A stretch of DNA of 64,000 bases from Polyangiaceae bacterium. Lineage in GTDB: Bacteria; Myxococcota_A; Polyangia; Polyangiales; Polyangiaceae. This document shows, one piece after another, positions 1-6,917 of the stretch. Below the pieces are notes generated by a model. The model had not been told where the DNA came from, did not search any database, and saw only the letters and a program-made list of their open reading frames with translations. A program made the translations under genes and the position numbers. The DNA is taken from contig JADJYE010000003.1 of NCBI GenBank assembly GCA_016719945.1, forward strand, positions 124,001-188,000. The letters are read 5' to 3'. Each line of letters starts with the position of its first letter. Position 1 is the first letter of the stretch.

Positions 1-1
1 G

Positions 2-88
2 TGCGACAAGGCCAAGCGCGACCTCGGCTACGAGCGGACCGTCGACATCGACGAGGGCATCCGCCGGACGCTCGCGACGCTGCGCTAG
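2..88 (+). CDS. C-terminal fragment of a probable NAD-dependent epimerase/dehydratase
   Basis: The window opens inside a gene. The frame from base 2 to the TAG at 86-88 gives 28 residues ending in LGYERTVDIDEGIRRTLATL-R. A 'lGYep.v.ldeGirrtl' ending is typical of extended short-chain dehydrogenases that act on nucleotide sugars (GalE/RmlB type), where it follows the substrate-binding domain. The catalytic part and the Rossmann fold lie outside the window, so substrate and exact family cannot be told. It is followed by a long non-coding stretch, so it is the last gene of its transcription unit. Confidence 0.5.
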   Translation, partial: CDKAKRDLGYERTVDIDEGIRRTLATLR

Positions 89-479
89 TCCCGTGGAAAC
101 GAAGTTTCCGCGCAAACCATGAGGGGTTCCCTTCGGGATAGACCCACGCGTTGCCCAAGAATTCGGGCCGCCTTCGCCCCGTCAGGGGCGGCCCGAATTC
201 TTCAAGCATCGATGGTTCCAGGGGACTAAGGGGGGTGTCCCTAGCTTGGCTCGGGGCTCGCCCGGCCGTCGCTCACGCTCGCAAGTGAAGGCCGGGCAAT
301 CCCCGAGCCTCGCCCCGACCCGACCTATGTTCCACCCCCCGTGATCTTACGGGTCCGACCTCCGGTCGGACGAGTCCGGGCCAAGTGGCCTCCGAAGGCT
401 GAACGCCGGAGCCCCAGTGGCTCCGGTTTCGGTGACCGAGCTTGCTGCGCGCGGGGGGCCGCGGTAAGTCTCTCGCCCC
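89..479. other. 391-nt intergenic region with four strong hairpins upstream of rpoZ
   Basis: No gene is seen here. It carries four inverted repeats in a row: 157-172/187-202 (16 bp perfect, 14-nt loop), 248-256 plus 260-267 pairing with 290-297 plus 301-309 (17 bp with a 3-nt internal bulge on each side), 353-360/364-371 (8 bp), and 406-413/419-426 (8 bp). The first may end the upstream gene, although it lacks a T tract. The others would fold in the rpoZ leader or form a separate small RNA. No clear sigma-70 promoter was found. Confidence 0.6.
157..202. repeat. Perfect 16-bp inverted repeat, possible terminator
   Basis: Bases 157-172 (starting AAGAATTCGGGC) are the exact reverse complement of 187-202 with a 14-nt loop. 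It lies about 70 nt after the stop of the epimerase-like gene. The hairpin is strong, but no run of T follows on either strand, so a rho-independent terminator is only one possibility. Confidence 0.6.
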
Positions 480-722
480 ATGGCCCGCGTTACCGTCGAA
501 GACTGCCTCGAGCGTGAAGAGAACCGGTTTGCCCTCGTCGTCCTCGCGGCGACCCGCACTCGGCACCTGATGAAGGGCGTCGAGTCGCTCGTGAAGTCGA
601 AGAACAAGCCCGCCGTGACGGCGCTGCGCGAGATCGCGAACGGGCACATCACGTTCAACCGCCCGAGCCACGACGCCGTCATGGAGTACATCAAGCAGCA
701 GAAGCTCGTGTACGGCGGCTGA
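480..722 (+). CDS. rpoZ: RNA polymerase omega subunit
   Basis: The 80-aa product begins MARVTVEDCLEREENRFALV and continues with VLAATRTRHLMKG, the conserved omega core (VEDCL..v.NRFeLV..A..R...l..G) that clamps the beta-prime C-terminus during core enzyme assembly. The length fits small omega proteins (70-110 aa). The ATG at 480 has no strong Shine-Dalgarno; the nearest purine-rich stretch is a G run about 20 nt upstream. rpoZ is often next to gmk or spoT, but here it is followed by a methyltransferase 23 nt downstream, which may be co-transcribed. Confidence 0.93.
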   Translation: MARVTVEDCLEREENRFALVVLAATRTRHLMKGVESLVKSKNKPAVTALREIANGHITFNRPSHDAVMEYIKQQKLVYGG

Positions 723-745
723 GCGGCTCGCTGAGTCGAAGCGTC

Positions 746-1573
746 GTGCCCAAGAAGCCGCAGGATCGCGAGCTCGTTGCCGGCACGACGGCGCACTACG
801 AAGATCCGGACTACTACGATCGCACGTACGCGCGCCGTCGCGAGGATCTGGCGTTCTACGTCGAGCTCGCCAAGAAGACCGGCGGACCTATCCTCGAGTA
901 CGGGTGCGGCAGCGGTCGCATCACGCTGCCGATGGCCGAGGTCGGCGCCAGCGTGCTCGGGGTCGACCAGTCTGCGCCGATGCTGGCGCGGCTGAAGCAG
1001 CGCCTGGCCGAGGCGCCCGCGGACATCAGGGGTCGCGTGCGCGTGCGCGCGGGTGACATGCGAAAGCTGCGGGTGAAGGAGCGCTTCGCGCTGATCACCT
1101 GCCCCTTCAACACCTTCCTCCACCTCTACGACCGCGAGGACGTGGAGGCCTTCCTCGCGAGGGTGCGCGAGCACCTCGCGCCGGGCGGCGTCCTCGCGTT
1201 CGACGTGAGCGTGCCCGACCCCAACGAGCTCGCGCGCAAGCCCGAGCGAGGGTACCGAATCAGGCCGTTCGTCTACCCGGGCGTCGGTCGCGTCCGCTAC
1301 CAGGAGCGCTTCGACTACGACGGCATGCGGCAGCTGCTGTTCGTCTCGTGCGAGTTCGAGCCCGAGAGCGGGGCAGAGCGCTTCATGCTGCCGCTCGCTC
1401 ACCGCCAGTTCTACCCGCGCGAGCTCGAGGCGCTCTTTCACTACAACGGGTTCGCCATCGAGCGCTGGATCGGCGACTTCAAGGGCGAGCCGACCCACGA
1501 GACCCACCACCTCGCGCTCATCGCTCGGCCTCACGCGAAGCGAGGCGCGCGCCTTCGTACGGCGGCGCCTTAG
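746..1573 (+). CDS. Class I SAM-dependent methyltransferase
   Basis: The 275-aa protein shows the SAM-binding glycine loop EYGCGSGRITLPMAE at about residues 51-65, an acidic residue after beta 2 (VLGVDQSAPM), and a post-motif ITCPFNTFLHLYDRED, the Methyltransf_25/11 layout. The acceptor substrate cannot be told. It starts at a GTG 23 nt after the rpoZ stop. Its last 56 bases overlap the 3' end of the convergent transposase-like gene, which is unusual and means the two transcripts share complementary 3' ends. Confidence 0.8.
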   Translation: MPKKPQDRELVAGTTAHYEDPDYYDRTYARRREDLAFYVELAKKTGGPILEYGCGSGRITLPMAEVGASVLGVDQSAPMLARLKQRLAEAPADIRGRVRVRAGDMRKLRVKERFALITCPFNTFLHLYDREDVEAFLARVREHLAPGGVLAFDVSVPDPNELARKPERGYRIRPFVYPGVGRVRYQERFDYDGMRQLLFVSCEFEPESGAERFMLPLAHRQFYPRELEALFHYNGFAIERWIGDFKGEPTHETHHLALIARPHAKRGARLRTAAP

Positions 1574-2447
1574 CGATCTCCAGCGCGGCCGCAGCGCGTG
1601 CCGAATCGAGGGCTGCGCTCGAGGCCAGCGCCGTGCGCAGCTTCAGCTGAAGAGCGATCGCGCGCGCCAGGTGGGGATCGTGTCGCTCGCTGCGCAGCCG
1701 CCGCAGCGTGCGCGCCGAGACCTCGAGCTGAGCGCAGAGCGCAGAGGGAGGCACGTGGTGCTGAGCCACCTGAACGGCGGCCCGCTTGGCCGCGACCGTG
1801 GCTGCGCTGCGACCGGCGAGGTCCGGGAGCGGACAGGCGGCCGCGGCTGCCTCCCCGATCTGCGAGAACATCGGCTGAACCTCGCGCAAATCCGGCATCC
1901 CGCAGTGGGACCAGAGCTCTGCGGGGCGCAGGCGCGGCGCCAGCACTGCGAGGTCCGCGGCGCAGCGTGACCCTGCGACGCGCAGGCCGACCAGATCCGG
2001 GAGGCTGCTCCCGTCGTGGCAGGGATCGAGCTCGAGCCCGTGCCGAGCCTCCTGACGCAGCACATAGCGGATGGCGTTCATCAGGTGCCGCTGATCGGCG
2101 ATCGCCACATAGCGGGTCGAGTCGAAGCTCGAGCCGTGCGCGAGCCGGCGGCCCAACGCCGTCTTCAGGCCCGCACAGAGCTCACCCGCCTCCGCTCGCG
2201 AGCACGCCACCACCATGTGCGCGTGGTCGTCCGCGATGCGAAACGCCAACATCCGCCGCCGCGCGCCGTGCCGGATGAACACCATCGCCGCGAGCCGGCG
2301 TTCGGCGGCCGAGCGCACGAGCACCCTGCCGTCGACGAGGCGAAGGATTGCGTGGATGGCCAGCGGCTCATTCGCCCTCACGCGCGGCGTTGGTCGCACG
2401 ACCAGGGTGCCGGTCGCAGCGTCACCTCGGGAGCGCAGATCGTTCAT
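1518..2447 (-). CDS. RAYT-like (IS200/Y1-type) tyrosine transposase
   Basis: The 309-aa product from the ATG at 2445-2447 has the hallmarks of Y1/REP-associated tyrosine transposases. An HUH metal-binding motif lies in DDHAHMVV (His75 and His77), and about 50 residues later AIRYVLRQEARHG provides the candidate nucleophile Tyr128 followed by Gln132. These enzymes nick and join single-stranded DNA at palindromic REP or IS ends. The extra ~170 C-terminal residues include a helix-turn-helix-like stretch (CAQLEVSARTLRRLR). The gene is flanked upstream by an array of imperfect palindromes, a setting that fits RAYT genes. No IS200-style partner or ends were seen. It may be domesticated; I infer function from motifs only. 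Confidence 0.65.
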   Translation of the reverse strand: MNDLRSRGDAATGTLVVRPTPRVRANEPLAIHAILRLVDGRVLVRSAAERRLAAMVFIRHGARRRMLAFRIADDHAHMVVACSRAEAGELCAGLKTALGRRLAHGSSFDSTRYVAIADQRHLMNAIRYVLRQEARHGLELDPCHDGSSLPDLVGLRVAGSRCAADLAVLAPRLRPAELWSHCGMPDLREVQPMFSQIGEAAAAACPLPDLAGRSAATVAAKRAAVQVAQHHVPPSALCAQLEVSARTLRRLRSERHDPHLARAIALQLKLRTALASSAALDSARAAAALEIAKAPPYEGARLASREAER

Positions 2448-2509
2448 GCTGCAATGTCGGCGACCGACGCGTCGAGTTGCGCCCAAACACACGCGCGAGG
2501 TGGGCGAGC

Positions 2510-3528
2510 GGCCAGAAGTGGGCAGCCTTCGCGGAGGTGGCGGAGTTGTGGCCGCGCGCCGGCGCGGGGCGGGGCGAGATGGCGCGCGTGGCGGGGCGAG
2601 TTGCGGCCAGAAGAGAGCGGCCTTCGCGGAGGTGGAGGGGTTGTGGCCGCGGGGCGTCGCGGGGCGTCGCGCGGGCGCCCCGCGAGCGGCCAGAAGTGGG
2701 CAGCCTTCGCGGAGGTGGCGGAGTTGTGGCCGCGGCCAGAAGTGGGCAGCCTTCGCGGAGGTGGTGGAGTTGTGGCCGCGGGCGTCGCGGGGGCGGCCAG
2801 AAGTGGGCGGCCTTCGCGGAGGTGGTCGAGTTGTGGCCGCGCGCCGGCGCGTGGCGGGGCGAGTTGGCGTGCGTGGCGGGGCGAGTTGCGGCCAGAAGGG
2901 AGCGGCCTTCGCGGAGGGGGTGGAGTTGTGGCCGCGCGCCGGCGCGCGAGCGCCCCGCGAGTGGCCAGAAGTGGGCAGCCTTCGCGGAGGTGGTGGAGTT
3001 GTGGCCGCGCGCCGTCGCGGGGGCGGCCAGAAGTGGGCAGCCTTCGCGGAGGTGGTGGAGTTGTGGCCGCGGGGCGTCGCGGGGCGTCGCGCGGGCGCCC
3101 CGCGAGCGGCCAGAAGTGGGCAGCCTTCGCGGAGGTGGCGGAGTTGTGGCCGCGGCCAGAAGTGGGCAGCCTTCGCGGAGGTGGTGGAGTTGTGGCCGCG
3201 GGCGTCGCGGGGGCGGCCAGAAGTGGGCAGCCTTCGCGGAGGTGGTGGAGTTGTGGCCGCGGGGCGGCGCGCGGGCGGCGCGGGGGCGGCCAGAAGTGGG
3301 CAGCCTTCGCGGAGGTGGTGGAGTTGTGGCCGCGGGGCGTCGCGGGGACGGCCAGAAGTGGGCGGCCTTCGCGGAGGTGGTGGAGTTGTGGCCGCGGGGC
3401 GGCGCGCGGGCGGCGCGGGGGCGGCCAGAAGGTGGCAGCCTTCGCGGAGGTGGTGGAGTTGTGGCCGCGCGGCGTCGCGGGGGCGGCCAGAAGTGGGCAG
3501 CCTTCGCGGAGGTGGTCGAGTTGTGGCC
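2510..3528. repeat. Tandem array of fifteen 44-bp imperfect palindromes
   Basis: Fifteen 44-bp units start at 2510, 2605, 2688, 2734, 2795, 2890, 2963, 3025, 3108, 3154, 3215, 3288, 3350, 3423 and 3485. Each begins GGCCAGAAG and ends GTTGTGGCC, with CCTTCGCGGAGG in the centre. The two halves are related by inversion (outer 5 bp perfect, about two thirds of positions overall), so a unit can fold as an imperfect hairpin. Spacers are 2-51 nt of nearly pure G/C and vary in length in repeating patterns, showing growth by block duplication. Units differ at only a few positions. The array lies between the start of the RAYT-like gene and the stop of pyrH. Confidence 0.9.
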
Positions 3529-3564
3529 GCGCGCCGGCGCGTGAGTTGGCGCGGCCCGCGCGGT

Positions 3565-4374
3565 TCAGCCCTCGACGACGACGGTGCCGAGCTGCTCGCC
3601 CTGGCAGACGCGCATGATGTTGCCCCGGTCGGAGAGCTTGAAGACGCGGATCGGCATCTTGTTCTCGCGGCACAGGGTGACCGCCGTGGCGTCCATCACG
3701 CCGATGCGCTCGGCGAGGAACTGGTCGTAGGAGAGCTTGGTGTACATGCGGGCGTCGCCGTACTTGACCGGGTCGCGCTCGTAGATGCCTTCGACCTTGG
3801 TGGCCTTGAACAGGGCCTGCGCCTGGATCTCCATGGCGCGCAGGGCGGCCGCCGTGTCGGTGGAGAAGTACGGGTTGCCGGTGCCGGCAGCGAGGATGAC
3901 GACGTAGCCCTTCTCGAGGTGGCGAAGCGCCCGCCGGCGGATGTACGGCTCGGCGACCTGGCGGATCTCGAGGGCGGTCATGACGCGCGTGGGGACGGAG
4001 GCCTTCTCGAGGGCGTCTTGGAGGGCGAGGCTGTTGATGACCGTCGCCAGCATGCCCATGTAGTCGCTCTGCGAGCGATCCATGCCGGCGCTGGCGCCCT
4101 TCAGGCCGCGGAAGATGTTCCCGCCGCCGACCACGATGCCGATCTGCACGCCCAGCCGGTGCACCTCGGCGAGCTCGCTCGCGACGAGCTGCAAGGTCTC
4201 GGGCCGGATGCCGAACCCGCCATCGACGCCGCACAGGGCCTCTCCGCTCAGCTTCAGCAGGATGCGCCGGTAGCGGAGCGTGTGGTGGGGTGCGGGCGGA
4301 ACGATCGTGTCGATGGGGCGCGCCACTTCGGAAGCTGTTAGAGCAAGCAGCGCACGCACGCAAGCAGCGCTCAC
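3565..4374 (-). CDS. pyrH: UMP kinase
   Basis: This hexameric amino-acid-kinase-fold enzyme phosphorylates UMP to UDP in pyrimidine nucleotide synthesis. The 269-aa ORF has YRRILLKLSGEAL near the N-terminus, the phosphate-binding VVGGGNIFRG, the DYMGMLATVINSLAL segment, AGTGNPYFSTDTAA and the C-terminal MPIRVFKLSDRGN, all UMP kinase signatures. The N-terminus of the ATG form (4374) is about 30 residues longer than usual; a GTG at 4324-4326 would give a more typical length and may be the true start. The usual neighbours tsf and frr are absent here. Another pyrimidine gene, pyrG, lies 38 kb away. Confidence 0.95.
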   Translation of the reverse strand: MSAACVRALLALTASEVARPIDTIVPPAPHHTLRYRRILLKLSGEALCGVDGGFGIRPETLQLVASELAEVHRLGVQIGIVVGGGNIFRGLKGASAGMDRSQSDYMGMLATVINSLALQDALEKASVPTRVMTALEIRQVAEPYIRRRALRHLEKGYVVILAAGTGNPYFSTDTAAALRAMEIQAQALFKATKVEGIYERDPVKYGDARMYTKLSYDQFLAERIGVMDATAVTLCRENKMPIRVFKLSDRGNIMRVCQGEQLGTVVVEG

Positions 4375-4576
4375 CGCTTGCTCGCGCGCCCCGCCCGGAA
4401 TAGAAATTCACCGGGCTTGCCAGGTGAACCAGAGAGCACTTTCGCTCTGCTCCCCTCAGCTCTGCTCCCCTCAGAAAGGTCCGCCTCAGGTGACCGAGCT
4501 CTCGACGAGAAGAGGCGCAAGCCAGGTGAAGGTGCGGGTTGATTCGCTCGGACCAGCCGAGCGAACATCGAGCCAC

Positions 4577-5626
4577 ATGCCGACGCGCGCACGGAGCTGG
4601 GTCACGGGTGCGCTCGCGCTCGCGGCGCCGCGGTTCTTCGCGCTGGCGCTGGTCGCGATGCCGTGGGTCGCGCTGTCTGCCGGCTGCGGCGACTCGAGCA
4701 AGAACCCCGCCCCCGACGCGGGGGCGCCGCCCGGCGGCCTCACCGAAGAGCAAGCCGCCCGCGTCGTGGCGCGCGTCGGCGACGAGACGATCACCCTCGG
4801 CGACTACGCCGCGGCCCTCGACCGGATGATCCCGTTCGATCGCCTCCGCTATCAGACGATCGAGAAGCGCCGCGAGCTGCTGAAGGAGATGGTCGACCTC
4901 GAGCTGCTCGCCATCGAGGCGAAGCGACGCGGCCTCGACAAACGCCCCGAGGCGCAGATGGCCATCCGACAGATCCTGCGAGACGCGCTCCTCGACCAGG
5001 CTCACAACAAGCTCCCGACGCCCACCGAGATCCCGGTGGGCGAGGTGAAGGCGTATTACGAGGCGCACCTGCCGGAGTACCGCGAGCCCGAGCGCCGCCG
5101 GGTCTCGGCGATCGTCACGACCGACGAGGCCAAGGCCAAGGAGGCGCTCGAGGCCTTCCAGGCCGACCCCACGCCGAACAACTGGGGGAAGGTCTTCTTC
5201 CAGCACTCGCTCACCGCCGAGGCCGAGAAGAAGAACCGCGTGCCGCTCGATCTCGCGGGCGAGCTCGGCATGGTCGGGGCCCCGTCCGACGCGAAGGGCG
5301 CAAACCCCAAGGTCCCCGAGGCCCTGCGCGCGGCCGCCTTCAAGATCGAGAAGGTCGGCACGGTGCACTCCGAGATCGTCTTCGACGGCGGCAAGTTCTA
5401 CGTCGTGCGCCTCGCGGGGCGCGTCGAGGCGCACGAGCGCACGTTCGCCGAGGCCGAGGCGCAGATCCGCACCGTGCTCCTGAAGGAGCGCATCCGGCAG
5501 CTGGAGGCCGATCTCGACGTCGAGCTGCGCAAGAAATACAAGGTCGAGATCGACGAGGCGGCGCTCGCCGAGGTGAAGGTGAGCGGCGCGCCCGACCCTG
5601 CGCCGAGCCCCAGCTCGCAGCCCTGA
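4577..5626 (+). CDS. PpiC/SurA-type peptidyl-prolyl isomerase lipoprotein
   Basis: The 349-aa product starts at the ATG at 4577 with a long signal sequence and a lipobox (ALSAGC) near residue 35, so it should be a lipid-anchored periplasmic protein. A SurA-N-like chaperone segment (VARVGDETITLGDYAAALD) is followed by a PpiC-like parvulin domain (residues ~170-300: RRVSAIVTTDEAKAKEAL, HSEIVFDGGKFYVVRLAGR). The parvulin domain is divergent, so a pure chaperone role is possible. It probably assists folding of outer-membrane or secreted proteins. The upstream 200 nt are shared with divergent pyrH. The radical SAM gene starts 2 nt after its stop, so the two are probably co-transcribed. Confidence 0.8.
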   Translation: MPTRARSWVTGALALAAPRFFALALVAMPWVALSAGCGDSSKNPAPDAGAPPGGLTEEQAARVVARVGDETITLGDYAAALDRMIPFDRLRYQTIEKRRELLKEMVDLELLAIEAKRRGLDKRPEAQMAIRQILRDALLDQAHNKLPTPTEIPVGEVKAYYEAHLPEYREPERRRVSAIVTTDEAKAKEALEAFQADPTPNNWGKVFFQHSLTAEAEKKNRVPLDLAGELGMVGAPSDAKGANPKVPEALRAAAFKIEKVGTVHSEIVFDGGKFYVVRLAGRVEAHERTFAEAEAQIRTVLLKERIRQLEADLDVELRKKYKVEIDEAALAEVKVSGAPDPAPSPSSQP

Positions 5627-5628
5627 CG

Positions 5629-6702
5629 ATGCCCAAGCAGCAACGCTGGATGCGCGAGCTCGCGCGCTCCATCACGAGCGCGGAGGGCCTCGCGCGAGCG
5701 CTGTCACTCTCCGACGACGAGCGAGCCGGGGCCGAGCGCGCCGAGCGACAGGGCCTGCCGATCCGCGTGACGCCGCACTACCTGTCGCTGGTCGATCCGT
5801 CCGACCCGAGCTGCCCGATCCGCAAGCAGTGCGTACCGGTGATCGCGGAGTCGCTCGAGACCGCGGGAGATCTCACCGATCCGCTCGGGGAGGTGGCCCA
5901 CGAGGTCGCGCCGCACTTGGTGCAGCGCTACCCGGATCGCGCGCTGCTCCTCGTCACCGACCGCTGCGCCGTCTACTGCCGCTTCTGCACGCGCTCGCGC
6001 ATGGTCGGCGACGGCGGCGGCGCCGTCCCTCAGGACGCGCTCGAGCCCGCCATGGCCTACCTCGCGGCGAACCCTCGGGTGACCGACGTGATCGTGAGCG
6101 GCGGCGATCCCCTCTGTCTGGCCACGCCGCGCCTCGTCCGCATCGTCCAGCGGCTGCGGCGCATCCCCTCGATCGAGACCATCCGCCTCGCGACGCGCGT
6201 GCCGGTGACCCTGCCTTCGCGCGTCACGACCGAGCTGGTCCGCGCGCTGCGCCCCTTCCACCCGCTCTGGGTGATGACCCACTTCAACCACCCGAAGGAG
6301 CTCGCGCCGGCCTCGCTCGCGGCCCTCGTGCGGCTCGCCGACGCGGGCTTCCCGGTGATGAACCAGAGCGTGCTGCTGCGCGGGATCAACGACGACCCGG
6401 ACGTGCTCGCCGCGCTGTTCCGAGGCCTGGTGAGGGCCCGCGCGCGCCCCTACTACCTGCTCCAGATGGACCCGGTCATCGGCACCGGCCACCTCCGCAC
6501 GCCGCTGTCGCGAGGCGAGGCGATCGTCGAGGCGCTGCAGGGCCGTCTCACCGGCATCGCCCTGCCGAAGTTCATCGTCGACACGCCGGGCGGCATGGGC
6601 AAGGTCCCGATCGCGCCGCGCTGGGTCGTCTCGCGTTCGAACGGCCTCACGCGCCTGCGCACCCACCGCGGCGTCGAGGTCGACTACGTAGATCCTTCTT
6701 AG
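5629..6702 (+). CDS. Lysine 2,3-aminomutase family radical SAM enzyme (KamA/EpmB-like)
   Basis: The 357-aa protein has the radical SAM cluster motif CAVYCRFC (Cys113, Cys117, Cys120), the family segment VSGGDPL, and near the C-terminus FIVDTPGGMGKVPI, in which Lys325 is the expected PLP-binding lysine. The family moves the alpha-amino group of lysine to the beta position using [4Fe-4S], SAM and PLP. At this length it lies between true KamA (about 415 aa) and EpmB (about 340 aa), which beta-lysylates the EF-P substrate. No efp or epmA is nearby, so free L-lysine and EF-P modification both remain open. The ATG is 2 nt after the PPIase stop. A structured repeat begins 1 nt past its own stop codon. 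Confidence 0.85.
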   Translation: MPKQQRWMRELARSITSAEGLARALSLSDDERAGAERAERQGLPIRVTPHYLSLVDPSDPSCPIRKQCVPVIAESLETAGDLTDPLGEVAHEVAPHLVQRYPDRALLLVTDRCAVYCRFCTRSRMVGDGGGAVPQDALEPAMAYLAANPRVTDVIVSGGDPLCLATPRLVRIVQRLRRIPSIETIRLATRVPVTLPSRVTTELVRALRPFHPLWVMTHFNHPKELAPASLAALVRLADAGFPVMNQSVLLRGINDDPDVLAALFRGLVRARARPYYLLQMDPVIGTGHLRTPLSRGEAIVEALQGRLTGIALPKFIVDTPGGMGKVPIAPRWVVSRSNGLTRLRTHRGVEVDYVDPS

Positions 6703-6775
6703 TCCTCGCGCGCCCGCTAGCGCGGGGCCCTTCGGATTCGCGCGCCCCGAGCGGCGCACGAATCCGGCGCGAGGA
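6703..6775 (-). repeat. Three-way-junction repeat, copy A
   Basis: Read on the minus strand this 73-nt element has outer stem P1 (6703-6711 with 6767-6775, 9 bp), hairpin P2 (6733-6740 with 6759-6766, closing on GGATTCG-type arms), linker AAGGGC, and hairpin P3 (CCCGC-GCTA-GCGGG). It begins immediately after the stop codon of the aminomutase gene. P1 and P2 differ in sequence from the other copies but remain paired. Confidence 0.8.
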
Positions 6776-6779
6776 GGTC

Positions 6780-6799
6780 GCGTGGGGCCCTCCCCACGC
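6780..6799. repeat. Near-palindrome shared with the second repeat-pair locus
   Basis: The 20-mer has 8-bp arms GCGTGGGG and CCCCACGC around CCCT. In inverted orientation, 19 of 20 bases recur at 58124-58143, also between two copies of the three-way-junction repeat. Confidence 0.7.
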
Positions 6800-6841
6800 G
6801 AAGAGGTGCAGATCGCACTCTCCCCGCCGCCGAAGGCGGCA

Positions 6842-6913
6842 CCCGCTCCGGTTTGCGTGCGCCCGCAGGGCGCGGAAGCAAACCGAAGGGACCCGCGCCA
6901 GCGGGCGAGCGGG
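6842..6913 (+). repeat. Three-way-junction repeat, copy B
   Basis: P1 is 6842-6848 with 6907-6913 (CCCGCTC/GAGCGGG), P2 is 6849-6856 with 6878-6885 (CGGTTTGC/GCAAACCG), then linker AAGGGA at 6886-6891, and P3 CCCGC-GCCA-GCGGG at 6892-6905. It ends 4 nt before the stop codon of the convergent lipoprotein gene. Confidence 0.8.
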
Positions 6914-6917
6914 AAGA

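Noticed and set aside
100..150. Degenerate junction repeat near CCCTTCGGG at 129-137
   Set aside because: The constant P3 hairpin is absent and no P1 pairing could be drawn.
2510..3528. CRISPR array
   Set aside because: Units are long (44 bp) and spacers are low-complexity G/C stretches of 2-51 nt that recur among themselves. No cas gene is nearby.
2016..5434. Very long open frames (up to 996 codons) on both strands across the repeat array
   Set aside because: Unit-to-unit distances are not multiples of three, so no frame is kept between repeats. The frames also run antisense through pyrH and other real genes; open frames are expected in DNA this GC-rich.
5629..6702. Firm assignment as EpmB (EF-P lysine modification)
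   Set aside because: No efp or epmA gene lies in the window and the length is intermediate, so only the family is stated.
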